A DNA stretch of 64,000 nucleotides from Lysobacter sp. M2-1 (GCF_022662495.1 NZ_JAKPBU010000001.1:1736001-1800000); one strand, 5' to 3'; positions 52,067 through 61,701 are shown, numbered from the stretch's first letter. Notes: generated by a model from the letters alone, not told the origin. Made by a program: numbers and translations.

Positions 52067-52690
52067 ATGGCGATGACGCAACTGCAGCTGCCGGGAGCCG
52101 AACTCGAATTCGATCCGCACTGGCTTTCCCGGCACGAAGCGGACGAGCTCATGGACGCGTTGTTCGACGCCGTGCCGTGGGAAATCCACCGGATCCGATT
52201 GTTCGGGCGCGACGTGGATTCGCCCCGGCTGAGTTGCTGGATCGGCGATCCGGAGGCGCGCTATCGCTACTCCGGCACACTGTTCGCGCCGCGACCATGG
52301 CATGCATGCCTGCTCCCGGTGCGCGCGCGCCTGTTGCGGCAGCTGGATGTCGCGTTCAACAGCGTGCTCGCCAACCGGTATCGCAGCGGCCGCGACGCCA
52401 TGGGCTGGCACAGCGACAACGAACCCGAGCTCGGTGCGCGGCCGGTGATCGCGTCGTTGAGCCTGGGCGCTACCCGACGGTTCAAGCTCAAGAGCCGCAC
52501 GCCGGACGGGCCAGGCATGGACCTGGACCTGACGCACGGGAGCCTGCTGGTCATGCGCGGCGATACCCAGGCGCATTACCGGCATGCCCTGCCCAGGACC
52601 GCGAAAGCGGTGGGCGAACGCATCAATCTGACGTTCCGGCGGATATTGGACGTGGCCGGTCCGCACAGGATCGAACCTTCGCAACGTTGA
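52067..52690 (+). CDS. alkB: AlkB-family alpha-ketoglutarate-dependent dioxygenase
   Basis: The 207-residue protein has the AlkB core NRYRSGRDAMGWHSDNEPEL, iron ligands H115, D117 and H173 (HALPRT), and the 2-oxoglutarate-binding R185 in GERINLTFR. AlkB enzymes remove methyl groups from damaged DNA or RNA bases. It resembles the short bacterial and ALKBH2/3-like type, in which the conserved IASLSLGATRRF segment follows the HxD. It is a single gene divergent from ETF-QO. Confidence 0.93.
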   Translation: MAMTQLQLPGAELEFDPHWLSRHEADELMDALFDAVPWEIHRIRLFGRDVDSPRLSCWIGDPEARYRYSGTLFAPRPWHACLLPVRARLLRQLDVAFNSVLANRYRSGRDAMGWHSDNEPELGARPVIASLSLGATRRFKLKSRTPDGPGMDLDLTHGSLLVMRGDTQAHYRHALPRTAKAVGERINLTFRRILDVAGPHRIEPSQR

Positions 52691-52741
52691 ACTGAATCCC
52701 GGCGAGCGGCTTCGTCCGCGGAATGAAGGGGCAGGGCTTGG

Positions 52742-53419
52742 CTATTTCGCCGGGTGGCTGCCGCTTTGCTCGTGGGCGTCGCCGGCCGATAGCGCCCACC
52801 CGGCGATTTCGCCGCCGACACGACCGAGCGCCTGGGAGAAGGCATCGGCGACCGAGCCGACATCGGTGGCTCCCGCGGGCACGGCCTGCAGGAAGGTGCG
52901 CGATCCGACGATGTCGTTGCCCGGAGCGTGCAGGAGCTTGGCGTTGACCTCGATCGTCGCCGCAGGCACCGCATCACCGGCGTAATCGGCCTCGTAGCGA
53001 CGCAGGTCCAGGATCAGTTTGTAGTTGGCGGCGACGCCACTGCCCTGGCGGCCGACCGCGGGTATTTTTCCCGAGTCCTCCAGCGCGCGCAGCAGGGTGT
53101 CCTGCAGCTGTTCGGACGGGGTCTTGGCCCAGTTCGCGCCTTTGTAGACCTGCAGTTCGCCCGGCGTGGGACGCACCGCGATGCGCAGGCTGTCCACCAT
53201 GCGTGCGGCCGCGGGATGACCGATCGACAGCTGCCAGCCGACCTGCGGCCAGGATGGGTCCGCCTGGATGCGCGGATCGGGCGCGTAGATGGTCGCGGCC
53301 TCCTTGGGCCCACCTCCGAGCAGGCTGCAACCACCCAGGACAAGGGCCAGCGCCAGCGGCAGCGCGCCGCCCGCGAGCCGGGCGCCCACCGATCCACGAT
53401 TGCCGTTACGCATGTTCAT
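52742..53419 (-). CDS. ABC-type transport auxiliary lipoprotein (MCE system)
   Basis: The 225-residue lipoprotein (lipobox LGGC) belongs to the PqiC/YmbA-like auxiliary family: YAPDPRIQ near the start of the mature part, RIAVRPTPGELQVYKGANWAKTPSEQLQDTLL in the middle. Such proteins reach the outer membrane and pair with MCE proteins. It is the last gene of the MCE operon and overlaps the MCE gene by four bases. No MlaC-type periplasmic carrier is encoded here. Confidence 0.87.
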   Translation of the reverse strand: MNMRNGNRGSVGARLAGGALPLALALVLGGCSLLGGGPKEAATIYAPDPRIQADPSWPQVGWQLSIGHPAAARMVDSLRIAVRPTPGELQVYKGANWAKTPSEQLQDTLLRALEDSGKIPAVGRQGSGVAANYKLILDLRRYEADYAGDAVPAATIEVNAKLLHAPGNDIVGSRTFLQAVPAGATDVGSVADAFSQALGRVGGEIAGWALSAGDAHEQSGSHPAK

Positions 53420-54336
53420 TCGGGTTCGAACTCCTTGGGTGCGTCGCGGCCCAGCAGATAGCGCGCGGGGCTGCCGTCGAGCCGGTCGGTGACGCGGCGC
53501 AGATCGCGGACCAGGGCCCGCAGTTCTCCGAGGGTCGGACCGAGCTGTGCCAGGCCATCGTTGGCGAAGCTCTGGATCGCGGCGCGGTTCTCGTTGAGGA
53601 TCGCGTCGGCGCCGCCGGCGGCCGAATCCAGCCGGGTGAGGGTGGCATCGAGCTTGCGCAGCAGGGCCGGCAGTTCCCGGTCGATGTTGGCGACCGCGCC
53701 ATTCGCGCTTTCAAGCGTGGCGTTGAGCTGTTCGCTGGCCAGGCGCGCATTGCGCACGAGCGCGCGCAGGTCTTCCTTCTGGGTCGCATCGCCCAGCGCG
53801 GCGGTAATGTTGTCCAGGTTGGTCAGCGTGTTGTCGATGTGCTCGATGTTCTCTTCGCTCATCAGCTTGTCCAGGCGCGCGACCAGCTTGCTCGCGGTAT
53901 CGGCGATGTTCTGCAAGGCGGACGGCTCGGTCGTGATCACCGGGATCGTGTCGGCATCGTTCGATACCAGGCGCGGCGCGTTGGGGCTGCCACCGGTCAG
54001 CTGGATGAAGGGACTGCCGGTGATGCCGGCCTGGGACAGCTTGGCCTTGGTGTCCACCTTGACCGGCGCGCTGGCTTCCAGTTTCAGGCGTGCGCGCACC
54101 TGGCGCGGATCGCGTGGATTGAGCGAAAGTTCTTCGATGGTGCCTACCGAGATGCCGTTGTACTGGACCGAGCCGCCTTCGGTCAGGCCGGTGACCGGCT
54201 CGTTGAAGATGACGTAGTACTCCTGGAAGCTCTTGTCGGCCGAGTACTTGGCGGCCCAGAGCGCGAACAGCAGGCCGAACACCGCCACCAGGATGGTGAA
54301 GGCGCCGATCAGCACGTAGTTGGCCTTGGTTTCCAT
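53416..54336 (-). CDS. MCE-domain protein (MlaD-like)
   Basis: The 306-residue protein has one N-terminal membrane helix (VLIGAFTILVAVFGLLFAL) and an MCE domain (about 38-115, with VTGLTEGGSVQYNGISVGTI and GITGSPFIQLTGG). A long helical C-terminal region (about 150-280) could form a tube-like or needle extension. It binds lipids and forms hexamers in known relatives. It is encoded between the ATPase and the auxiliary lipoprotein. Confidence 0.92.
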   Translation of the reverse strand: METKANYVLIGAFTILVAVFGLLFALWAAKYSADKSFQEYYVIFNEPVTGLTEGGSVQYNGISVGTIEELSLNPRDPRQVRARLKLEASAPVKVDTKAKLSQAGITGSPFIQLTGGSPNAPRLVSNDADTIPVITTEPSALQNIADTASKLVARLDKLMSEENIEHIDNTLTNLDNITAALGDATQKEDLRALVRNARLASEQLNATLESANGAVANIDRELPALLRKLDATLTRLDSAAGGADAILNENRAAIQSFANDGLAQLGPTLGELRALVRDLRRVTDRLDGSPARYLLGRDAPKEFEPE

Positions 54337-54341
54337 GCGGA

Positions 54342-55193
54342 TCAGGTCGCCTGTGGTTCGGGTGTGCCAGCGGCGCGGGCGTTGGTATCGCGTGCCTGCT
54401 GCGCCGCGCGTGCGCGCGGACCGTGGAAGTATTCCTGCACCCACGGATGCTCGAAACGTTCCACTTCGGCGATCGGCGCGTTGATCACGACCTTGCGGTC
54501 GGCGAGTACGGCGATACGGTCGCAGATCGCGTACAGGGTGTCGAGGTCGTGGGTGATCAGGAACACGGTCAGGCCCAACGCCCGCTGCAGGGTGAGGATC
54601 AGCTGGTCGAACGCAGCCGCGCCGATTGGGTCCAGGCCGGCCGTGGGCTCGTCCAGGAACAGCAGCGGCGGGTCCAGGGCCAGCGCGCGCGCGATGCCGG
54701 CGCGCTTGCGCATGCCGCCCGACAGCTGCGAGGGCAGTTTCTCCACCGTGTCCGCCGGCAGGCCGGCCAGTTTCACCTTCAGCAGCGCCAGCTCGTAACG
54801 CAGCGAATCGACCATGTCCGGGTAGTATTCCTTCAGCGGCAATTGCACGTTCTCGCCCACGGTCAGCGACGAGAACAGCGCACCGTCCTGGAACAGCACC
54901 CCGGTATTGCGTTCGATGTGGTGGCGATCGGCCGGATCGTCCGAGCGCGCATCCACGCCCATGACCTCGATCTGTCCCGCATCGGGCCTGCGCAGCGCCA
55001 GGATCGAGCGCATCAGCACCGACTTGCCGCTGCCCGAGCCGCCGACCACGCCCAGGATTTCGCCCCGGCGCACGTCCAGGTCCAGGTCTTCGTGTACGAC
55101 CTGGTGGCCGAATTGATTGCGCAGCCCACGGACCCGGATGATCGGCTGTGTGCCGGGATCATTGCTCTTCGATGGGCGGTCCGGATCGCTCAT
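54342..55193 (-). CDS. phospholipid ABC transporter ATPase (MlaF-like)
   Basis: The 283-residue ATPase has Walker A GGSGSGKSV, signature LSGGMRKRAGIARAL, Walker B LLFLDEPTAGLDP, and the His switch FLITHDLD. The LSGGM form is typical of MlaF. It energises lipid transport with the permease encoded just upstream, from which it is separated by one base. Confidence 0.94.
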   Translation of the reverse strand: MSDPDRPSKSNDPGTQPIIRVRGLRNQFGHQVVHEDLDLDVRRGEILGVVGGSGSGKSVLMRSILALRRPDAGQIEVMGVDARSDDPADRHHIERNTGVLFQDGALFSSLTVGENVQLPLKEYYPDMVDSLRYELALLKVKLAGLPADTVEKLPSQLSGGMRKRAGIARALALDPPLLFLDEPTAGLDPIGAAAFDQLILTLQRALGLTVFLITHDLDTLYAICDRIAVLADRKVVINAPIAEVERFEHPWVQEYFHGPRARAAQQARDTNARAAGTPEPQAT

Positions 55194-55194
55194 C

Positions 55195-56313
55195 TCACCA
55201 GCCCATGTACATGAACCAGATCGCCGCGATCGCGTCGATCACGATTACCAGCGAAATGCTCTGCACCACGCTCGAGGTGGTGCGCTCGCCCACCGACTGT
55301 GCGGTGCCCTTGACCTGTAGTCCCTCCAGGCAGCCGATCAGCGCGATCAGCAGGGCGAATACTGGCGCCTTCGACAGGCCCACCAGCATGTGCCGCATCT
55401 TGAAGGTGTCCTGCATCCTGGCCAGGTAGGCCGGTGGCGCGATGTCCAGGGTGAAGGCGCCGACGGTCAGGCCGCCTGCGAGGCCGGCCATCATCGCGAT
55501 GAAGGTCAGCAGCGGCAACATGACCATCAGTGCGATCACCCGCGGCAGCACCAGCAGGTCGATCGGGTCCAGGCCCAGGGTGCGGATCGCATCGACTTCC
55601 TCGCGGCTGACCATGGCGCCGATCTGCGCGGTGAACGCGCTCGCGGTACGGCCGGCCAGGATGATCGCGGTCAGCAGCACGCCGAACTCGCGCAGGAAGG
55701 CGATGCTGACCAGCTCGACGACGAAGATCACCGCGCCGAAGTCTTCCAGGATGTTGGCGCCCAGGAACGCGATCACCGCACCGACCAGGAACGACAGCAG
55801 GATCACCAGCGGCACCGCGTCCAGCCCGACCTGCTCCATGTGGAAGACGGTGGCGGTGGGACGAAAGCGCCGCGGTTCCTTCACCAACCGCATCAGCTTG
55901 GACAGGTTCTCGCCCAGGAAGCTGACCAGGGCGATGGTCTCGCTCCAGTTGTCGGCGACCGCGAAGCCCAGGCGGCCGAGCGCAGCCCTGAAGCCCAGGT
56001 CGCGCTTGCGCTTCGGGCGGTCGTCCACCACGTCCTCGATCGCCGCCACCAGTTGGCGATGCTGCGGGTCGAAGGTGAAGCGATCGAAAGGCAGGTCATT
56101 GCGGCGCGCATAGCGCAGCAGCTGCAGCACGCCGAGGGTGTCCAGGCGCTCGACGCCGGTGGCGTCGATCGTGGCGATGCCCGGCGGCGCGGCCCGGAGC
56201 GCATCGCCGACGTCGCCGGCATGGCGCAGGGTCCAGCGCCCGGTCAGGCGCAGGCGCGAGCCGTCGCCTGGATCGGTTTCGGCCCTCGGCGGCTGGGTGG
56301 AGGCTTGGCTCAA
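55195..56313 (-). CDS. MlaE-family permease with N-terminal STAS domain
   Basis: The 372-residue protein starts with a STAS-like domain (about 15-100, LRLTGRWTLRHAGDVGDAL) and continues as an MlaE permease (from about 110, with FLVGAVIAFLGANILEDFGA, GRTASAFTAQIGAMVSREEVDAIRTLGLDP and TFIAMMAGLAGG). In E. coli the STAS protein MlaB is separate; here it is fused. TTG 56313 is the best start in the only region with family similarity; no ATG fits, and the frame stays open upstream with a basic, unlikely sequence. Confidence 0.85.
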   Translation of the reverse strand: MSQASTQPPRAETDPGDGSRLRLTGRWTLRHAGDVGDALRAAPPGIATIDATGVERLDTLGVLQLLRYARRNDLPFDRFTFDPQHRQLVAAIEDVVDDRPKRKRDLGFRAALGRLGFAVADNWSETIALVSFLGENLSKLMRLVKEPRRFRPTATVFHMEQVGLDAVPLVILLSFLVGAVIAFLGANILEDFGAVIFVVELVSIAFLREFGVLLTAIILAGRTASAFTAQIGAMVSREEVDAIRTLGLDPIDLLVLPRVIALMVMLPLLTFIAMMAGLAGGLTVGAFTLDIAPPAYLARMQDTFKMRHMLVGLSKAPVFALLIALIGCLEGLQVKGTAQSVGERTTSSVVQSISLVIVIDAIAAIWFMYMGW

Positions 56314-56419
56314 GCGCGACTCGCGGTTCCGCCGTTGACGGCGGCTAAAGCTTACGCACCTGCGTCTGCGACGTGTGAACGCATTGGGCGGGGCCGTGCG
56401 CCCATGCGATCCTGTCGGC

Positions 56420-57673
56420 ATGCGCGCCGCACCCTATTCCCCGACCGCCGCGAGCTACGCGGCGCGGATCGCCTTCGTGACCGAACTGGCTGAACGCCTG
56501 CACGGATACGGCACCACGGCCCAGCGCCTCGAGGGCGCGGTGGTCGCGGTCTCGCAGAAGCTCGGGCTGGACTGCGAGCCGTGGTCGAATCCAACCGGCA
56601 TGATCCTGGCCTTCAACGATCCAAGCCGCGCGCTGGGCGAGAGCGACACCACCCGGGTCATCCGGCTCGGTCCCGGGGATACCGATCTGTACAAGCTGTG
56701 CGAGGCCGACCGCATCGCCGAGGAGGTGATGGCCGGCCGGCTCGACCTGGCCGAGGGGCACCAGGCCCTGCGCGCGCTCGACCGTCCGCGCAGCGCGCGC
56801 TGGCATGCGATGCAGGTGTTCGGCTTCGGCTTGGCCTCGGCAGGGGTCGCTGGATTGCTGCGACTGCCCTGGCTCGAGATCGGCACAGCCGCCACCACCG
56901 GGCTGCTACTGGGCTTGCTGGAACTGGCGACCCGCGACCGTCCCCGGCTCAGGGAGGCCGGTGATGCGATCGCGGGCATCCTCGCCGGCACGATCGCGAT
57001 CCTGGTTGCCGCGTTCGTGGCGCCGATCAACCTCAATACGGTCATCATCGCCTCGCTGATCGTGCTGTTGCCCGGCATGGGCCTGACCAATGCGGTCAAC
57101 GAACTGACCAGCCAGCATCTGGTCTCGGGCACCGCACGCTTCGCCGGGGCGGTCACCACGCTGCTCAAGCTCACCGTCGGCACGATGATCGCGGTGACGT
57201 TGCTGGCGCTGCTGGGAATCGATGCGCAGGTGCGCGCATGGCGGCCGCAGCCGGACTGGGTGGAAGGCGCCGCGCTGCTGCTGGCGGCCTATGCCTTCGC
57301 GGTCCTCTTTCGCACCGCGCGCCGTGATTACGGCATCGTGATGCTGGCGGCGATCACCGGCTACCTGATTTCGCGGCTGGCGGGCGATGCATGGGGCAGC
57401 CCGGTCGGCGTGTTCCTCTCGGCGCTGGTGATGACGGCCGCGGGCAACGGCTATGCACGCTGGTGGAACCGGCCGGGCGCGGTAGTGCGGATGCCCGGCA
57501 TCATCATGCTGGTGCCCGGCAGCGCCAGCCTGCGCGGCGTGATCAGCCTGTTCCAGCAGCAGGAGCTCGCGGCGGGGCAGGATGCGATCGTCGGCGTGCT
57601 CAATATCCTGCTGGCGCTGATCGCCGGGTTGCTGTTCGGCAACCTGCTGCTGCCGACGCGCCGCAACCTGTAA
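56420..57673 (+). CDS. threonine/serine exporter family protein (ThrE-like)
   Basis: The 417-residue membrane protein has an N-terminal soluble region (20-125) and about ten helices, with the DUF1212/ThrE pattern (VSQKLGLDCEPWSNPTGMILAF, GITYLISRLAG-like segment, PGIIMLVPGSASLRG). ThrE proteins of actinobacteria export threonine and serine; the role in this group is presumed similar. It is divergent from the Mla operon and ends at a strong shared terminator. Confidence 0.87.
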   Translation: MRAAPYSPTAASYAARIAFVTELAERLHGYGTTAQRLEGAVVAVSQKLGLDCEPWSNPTGMILAFNDPSRALGESDTTRVIRLGPGDTDLYKLCEADRIAEEVMAGRLDLAEGHQALRALDRPRSARWHAMQVFGFGLASAGVAGLLRLPWLEIGTAATTGLLLGLLELATRDRPRLREAGDAIAGILAGTIAILVAAFVAPINLNTVIIASLIVLLPGMGLTNAVNELTSQHLVSGTARFAGAVTTLLKLTVGTMIAVTLLALLGIDAQVRAWRPQPDWVEGAALLLAAYAFAVLFRTARRDYGIVMLAAITGYLISRLAGDAWGSPVGVFLSALVMTAAGNGYARWWNRPGAVVRMPGIIMLVPGSASLRGVISLFQQQELAAGQDAIVGVLNILLALIAGLLFGNLLLPTRRNL

Positions 57674-57696
57674 CCCGGCGGATCACCGCAAAACAA

Positions 57697-57720
57697 AACG
57701 CCGGCATCGGGCCGGCGTTT
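57697..57720. terminator. bidirectional terminator between ThrE-like and H-NS genes
   Basis: AACGCCGGC-ATCGG-GCCGGCGTT forms a nine-base-pair stem with A residues before and T residues after it. It lies in the gap between two convergent genes and can serve both. Confidence 0.85.
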
Positions 57721-57742
57721 CGCGCAGGAGAAGTGTCCGGCT

Positions 57743-58117
57743 TTATTTCCTGATCAGGAAATCCTCGCGTTTCTTGCCTTTCTTGATCAGATCCGCCATC
57801 CAGCGCGGCGGCAGGCCACGGCCGGTCCAGGTGTCCTTGGCATCGGCCGGATTGCGGTACTTCGGCGCGACCTTGCCGGTCTTGCGCGCCTTGGCGCTCT
57901 TGCGGCCCGCGGTTTTCGATGCTTTCGCGGCTTTGGCTGCACCTGCACCGCCGAACAGTTCGGCGATGGAATAGCCCTCGGCCTTGGCCATGGCGGTGAG
58001 TTTCTTGCGTACCTGCGCGGCCGGTGTGCGCCGGGTCAGCGCGGTCTTGCGCTGGTTGGCCTGCTTGATCAGCGAATCCAGGTCCTTCGCCGAGAAATTG
58101 TCCAGATCGAAAGCCAT
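57743..58117 (-). CDS. H-NS histone-like family protein
   Basis: The 124-residue protein has an N-terminal helical oligomerisation part (DLDNFSAKDLDSLIKQANQ), an Ala/Lys-rich linker (about 65-85) and the C-terminal DNA-binding H-NS core KYRNPADAKDTWTGRGLPPRW. H-NS proteins silence AT-rich and acquired DNA; XrvA-type proteins of Xanthomonas are close in design and affect virulence genes. ATG 58117 follows GGAG at good spacing and gives the usual family start. Confidence 0.92.
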   Translation of the reverse strand: MAFDLDNFSAKDLDSLIKQANQRKTALTRRTPAAQVRKKLTAMAKAEGYSIAELFGGAGAAKAAKASKTAGRKSAKARKTGKVAPKYRNPADAKDTWTGRGLPPRWMADLIKKGKKREDFLIRK

Positions 58118-58168
58118 GCGTACTCCAGATGGGGGAACGGAACTCGCCATGTGTCTGGCGTGCTACCG

Positions 58169-58196
58169 ATAGTAACCTGCGAAAATACGTCCGCAA
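58169..58196 (-). promoter_or_regulatory. promoter of the H-NS gene
   Basis: On the minus strand TTGCGG (58191-58196) and TACTAT (58169-58174) are 16 bases apart and point to the H-NS gene, about 52 bases upstream of its ATG. Confidence 0.5.
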
Positions 58197-58295
58197 ACCT
58201 GTTGCGCCGCTTTGCAGCGATGTCGATCGCGAATGCAATCGGCGATTCCATACCTCCATCCGCTTCGTTGCGAATGGAATCACGGAGCCATCACC

Positions 58296-60011
58296 TCAAC
58301 GTGAAATGCCGAGCTTCGCGTGCAGCGCGGCCAGGTCGAGCTGTTCTGATTCCGCGGCGCTGCGGGCGCGGTATTCGAACGTACCTGCGGCGAGCCCGCG
58401 TTCGGACACCACCACCCGGTGCGGAATTCCGATCAGTTCGATGTCGGCGAACATCGCGCCCGGACGCAGGCCACGATCGTCGAGCACGGTTTCGATGCCG
58501 GCGTCATTCAGTTCCCGGTACAGCGCTGCTGCGGCGTCGGCCACCGCGGCATCGTTCTTGGGGTTGATCAGGCACACCGCCACCCGCCACGGCGCCATCG
58601 CTTCGGGCCAGAGGATGCCCGCGGCGTCGTGGTTCTGTTCGATCGCAGCCGCGACGATGCGCGACACGCCGATGCCGTAGCAGCCCATGGCCGGATGCAC
58701 GTTTCTGCCGTTGGCATCGAGCACGGTGCAGGCCATGGCCTCGGAATACTTGCGTCCGAGCGCGAACACGTGCCCGACCTCGATGCCGCGGGCGATGCCC
58801 AGTGTGCCCTTGCCGTCGGGCGAAGGATCGCCGGCAACGGCGTTGCGGATATCGGCCACTTCCGGTTCGGGCAGGTCGCGTTCCCAGTTCACCCCGGCGA
58901 AGTGGAAACCGGCCTCGTTCGCACCGACCACGAAGTCGTGCATGGCGGCGACGCTGCGGTCGGCGACGACCCCGATCGATTTGCGCGGGTTCACCGGGCC
59001 CAGGAAGCCGGGCTCGCTGCCGAGGTGTTCGGCGATCTCTGCTTCGGTGGCCAGGCGGTAGTCGCCCAGTCCCGGGAGCTTCGCCAGCTTGACCTCGTTG
59101 ACCACGTGGTCGCCGCGCACCAACGCGAGCACGAACTGGTCGGCGCCGTCCGCGTCCTTGCCGACCACCGCGATGGACTTGACCGTGCGCTGCAGCGGGA
59201 TGCCCATCAGCGCAGCGACGTCCTCGCAGGTCTTCTGGGTCGGTGTATCGACCTTGCGCATCGCCTCGGTCGCGGGCGCACGTGCGCCCGGGGACACGGC
59301 CTCGGCCAGCTCCACGTTAGCGGCGTAGTCCGAGCCGTCCGAATACAGGATCGTGTCCTCGCCCGACTCGGCGATCACCTGGAACTCGTGCGAGGCGCTG
59401 CCGCCTATGGCGCCGGTATCGGCCGCCACCGCGCGGTGCTCGAGCCCGAGCCGGGTGAAGATGCGCGCATAGGTGTCGTACATATTGCGGTATTCGGCGG
59501 CGAGCGAGTCGTCGTCGACATGGAAGGAGTACGCGTCCTTCATCAGGAACTCGCGCGCGCGCATCACCCCGAAGCGCGGGCGGATCTCGTCGCGGAACTT
59601 CCACTGGATGTTGTAGAAGTTCACCGGCAGCTGCTTGTAGCTGGCCAGCTCGTTGCGCGCGAAGTCGGTGATCACTTCCTCGGCGGTGGGGCCGTAGCAG
59701 TAGTCGGCCTCCTTGCGGTCGCGGATCTTCAGCAGCTGGCCGCCGAACTTCTGCCAGCGCCCGGTTTCCTGCCACAGCTCCGCGGGCTGGACGGTGGGCA
59801 TCAATAGCTCGATCGCACCGGCGCGATCCATTTCCTCACGTACGACGGCTTCCACCTTGCGCAGGACGCGCAGGCCCAGCGGCGACCAGGTGTACAGGCC
59901 GGCGGCCAAGCGCCGGATCATCCCGCTGCGCAGCATCAGCTGGTGGCTGACGATCTCGGCGTCGGCCGGGGTTTCCTTGATGGTGTGGAGATGGAATCGC
60001 GACAGGCGCAT
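58296..60011 (-). CDS. proS: prolyl-tRNA synthetase, bacterial type with editing domain
   Basis: The 571-residue enzyme has class II motif 2 with [27 protein letters not shown], an inserted YbaK-like editing domain (about 240-380) between motifs 2 and 3, motif 3 with [10 protein letters not shown], and the anticodon-binding domain at the end. The start [20 protein letters not shown] is that of the family. It charges tRNA-Pro and removes mischarged alanine. Confidence 0.97.
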   Translation of the reverse strand: MRLSRFHLHTIKETPADAEIVSHQLMLRSGMIRRLAAGLYTWSPLGLRVLRKVEAVVREEMDRAGAIELLMPTVQPAELWQETGRWQKFGGQLLKIRDRKEADYCYGPTAEEVITDFARNELASYKQLPVNFYNIQWKFRDEIRPRFGVMRAREFLMKDAYSFHVDDDSLAAEYRNMYDTYARIFTRLGLEHRAVAADTGAIGGSASHEFQVIAESGEDTILYSDGSDYAANVELAEAVSPGARAPATEAMRKVDTPTQKTCEDVAALMGIPLQRTVKSIAVVGKDADGADQFVLALVRGDHVVNEVKLAKLPGLGDYRLATEAEIAEHLGSEPGFLGPVNPRKSIGVVADRSVAAMHDFVVGANEAGFHFAGVNWERDLPEPEVADIRNAVAGDPSPDGKGTLGIARGIEVGHVFALGRKYSEAMACTVLDANGRNVHPAMGCYGIGVSRIVAAAIEQNHDAAGILWPEAMAPWRVAVCLINPKNDAAVADAAAALYRELNDAGIETVLDDRGLRPGAMFADIELIGIPHRVVVSERGLAAGTFEYRARSAAESEQLDLAALHAKLGISR

Positions 60012-60082
60012 CGGCGGTGTAATGGCAAACGGATCGCCATTGTGCCATGCAGCAACCCCCGGGTCGGGCGGCCGGACAGGCC

Positions 60083-60382
60083 CTACTGGCGGTCGCCGTG
60101 GACCTCGATGCCGTCTTCGGGTTCGCGCTCGATGCGCTGGTACTTGCGGCCTCGCGGAGCCTGGTCGCTGTAGTGGACGGTGCCGCGCTCGTCTTCCCAG
60201 CGATACAGCACCGGACGTGCGTCCTCGGCTTCGGCCGCGGCGGCGCGTGTGGCGCGGACCTGCTTGGCCTGTTGCTGTTCGGGCGATTCGCGCAACGACC
60301 ACCAGCCCGCGACACCGCCCAGCAGCAGGCCGCCGGCAATCGCCCAGGGCCAGGCCACGCGCACGCTCGTGGCTCCGGTCAA
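60083..60382 (-). CDS. DUF4124 membrane-anchored protein
   Basis: The 99-residue protein has one membrane helix ([20 protein letters not shown]) and a DUF4124 segment at the end, [17 protein letters not shown]. The domain is common in xanthomonads and of unknown role. It overlaps the next DUF4124 gene by four bases, so the two are likely made together and may be old duplicates. Confidence 0.83.
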   Translation of the reverse strand: MTGATSVRVAWPWAIAGGLLLGGVAGWWSLRESPEQQQAKQVRATRAAAAEAEDARPVLYRWEDERGTVHYSDQAPRGRKYQRIEREPEDGIEVHGDRQ

Positions 60383-60798
60383 CCCGCCGCAGCGGTTTCG
60401 GTGCAGTTGTAGGCCTTGAGGGTGGAACGGGCCAGCTCCATCTGGTTGCTGCGTTCGGTGTCGGTCAGGGGCTGGTCTGGCTTGCCATCACCATCGCTGT
60501 CCATCTGCACCGGCTGGCCGCTCTGCAGGTTGGCCAGGTTGCGGCGTGCCGTCGTGCAGCGTGAGTCCACGGCCGATGGTGCGTTGTCCGTGGCGCTGGC
60601 GGATGCTGGCGCAGCCGTCGCCGGATCGCGCACGGCGTCCTGCGTGGTGTACTGCCCGGAGGCCGGCGGCTTCTCCGAATAATGGGTGACGCCGCGCGCG
60701 TCCTTCCACTTGTACACCTGTTGGGCCGCAGCCGGAGACGCCGTGAAGACGAGGGCCACGGCGAAAGCCGCGAGGGCGGGAGCGGCGAGCTGGCGCAT
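60379..60798 (-). CDS. exported DUF4124 protein
   Basis: The 139-residue protein has a signal peptide ([17 protein letters not shown]) followed at once by the DUF4124 segment [19 protein letters not shown]. The C-terminal half is helical with a SDGDGKPD loop and two cysteines. ATG 60798 gives a good signal peptide. Its function is unknown. Confidence 0.85.
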   Translation of the reverse strand: MRQLAAPALAAFAVALVFTASPAAAQQVYKWKDARGVTHYSEKPPASGQYTTQDAVRDPATAAPASASATDNAPSAVDSRCTTARRNLANLQSGQPVQMDSDGDGKPDQPLTDTERSNQMELARSTLKAYNCTETAAAG

Positions 60799-60910
60799 GG
60801 GCGTGTCCTGGACGGGTCGTGGAACGATTGCAGCACCCGCGGGCGCGGCGCGCAAGCGCGGTGAACGCCGTGGATCGGCGCGTTCAGGCCGTTGGCGCTG
60901 CGGCTACACT

Positions 60911-60931
60911 TAGGGCCCCCAACGGGCCCTA
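60911..60931. promoter_or_regulatory. perfect inverted repeat directly before pssA
   Basis: TAGGGCCC (60911-60918) and GGGCCCTA (60924-60931) flank the five bases CCAAC and end two bases before the pssA ATG. No Shine-Dalgarno sequence is visible. A TACACT at 60905-60910 could be the -10 box, which would put the transcript start inside the repeat. It may be an operator, or an RNA hairpin that covers the start codon. Confidence 0.5.
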
Positions 60932-60933
60932 GC

Positions 60934-61701
60934 ATGAGCCAAGACGACAGCGTCCAGCGCCCCCGCGGGCGCGGTATCTACCTGCTGCCGAACCTGTTCA
61001 CCACGGGCGGATTGTTCGGCGGGTTCTTCGCCATCATCGCCGCCTCACAGGGTCGGTTCGAAGCCGCGTGCGTGGCGATTTTCGTGGCCGCGATCCTCGA
61101 CGGCGTCGACGGCAGGGTCGCGCGCCTGACCAACACCCAGAGCGAGTTCGGCGTGCAGTACGACTCGCTGGCCGACCTGGTCAGCTTCGGCATGGCGCCG
61201 GCGCTGGTGATGTACCACTGGGCGCTGCTGTCGCTCAAACTCGACGGGCCGACGCCCGGCAAGATCGGCTGGCTGGTGGCATTTCTCTATGCGGCCTGCG
61301 CGGCGCTGCGACTGGCGCGTTTCAACAGCCAGGTCGGACAGGTGGACAAGCGCTGGTTCATCGGCCTGGCCAGCCCGGCGGCGGCGGGACTGATCGCCAG
61401 CTTCGTCTGGACCATGCACGACTTCGGTCTGGCCGGAGCCGACTATCGCTATCTCGCGCTCGGCGTGACCGTGTTCGCGGCGCTGCTGATGGTCAGCCGG
61501 ATCCGCTACAACAGCTTCAAGGGCGGCATCGGGCCGAAGTCCGACCGGGTCCCGTTCGTGGCTCTGCTCGTGGTCGTGGCGATACTGGTGGCGCTGGTGA
61601 TCGATCCGCCGCGGGTGCTGCTGGCCGCTGCTGCCCTGTACGCGCTGTCGGGACCGTTGTTGTGGTTCCGGCGGCGCCGCCATCCGGTGGAGCCGGCATG
61701 A
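60934..61701 (+). CDS. pssA: CDP-diacylglycerol-serine O-phosphatidyltransferase
   Basis: The 255-residue membrane enzyme has about seven to eight helices and the CDP-alcohol phosphatidyltransferase motif DGRVARLTNTQSEFGVQYDS LAD (written here with a gap), followed by SFGMAPALV. It makes phosphatidylserine, the precursor of phosphatidylethanolamine. It is the Bacillus-like integral type, not the phospholipase-D-like type of E. coli. The stop overlaps the next start by four bases. Confidence 0.93.
   Translation: MSQDDSVQRPRGRGIYLLPNLFTTGGLFGGFFAIIAASQGRFEAACVAIFVAAILDGVDGRVARLTNTQSEFGVQYDSLADLVSFGMAPALVMYHWALLSLKLDGPTPGKIGWLVAFLYAACAALRLARFNSQVGQVDKRWFIGLASPAAAGLIASFVWTMHDFGLAGADYRYLALGVTVFAALLMVSRIRYNSFKGGIGPKSDRVPFVALLVVVAILVALVIDPPRVLLAAAALYALSGPLLWFRRRRHPVEPA

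Noticed and set aside
48452-52684. A 1410-codon open frame on the minus strand from protease copy 2 to alkB
   Set aside because: It lies antisense to, or in another frame of, protease copy 2, ETF-QO and alkB, all of which are clearly coding. The translation is rich in Arg and Pro with no family likeness.
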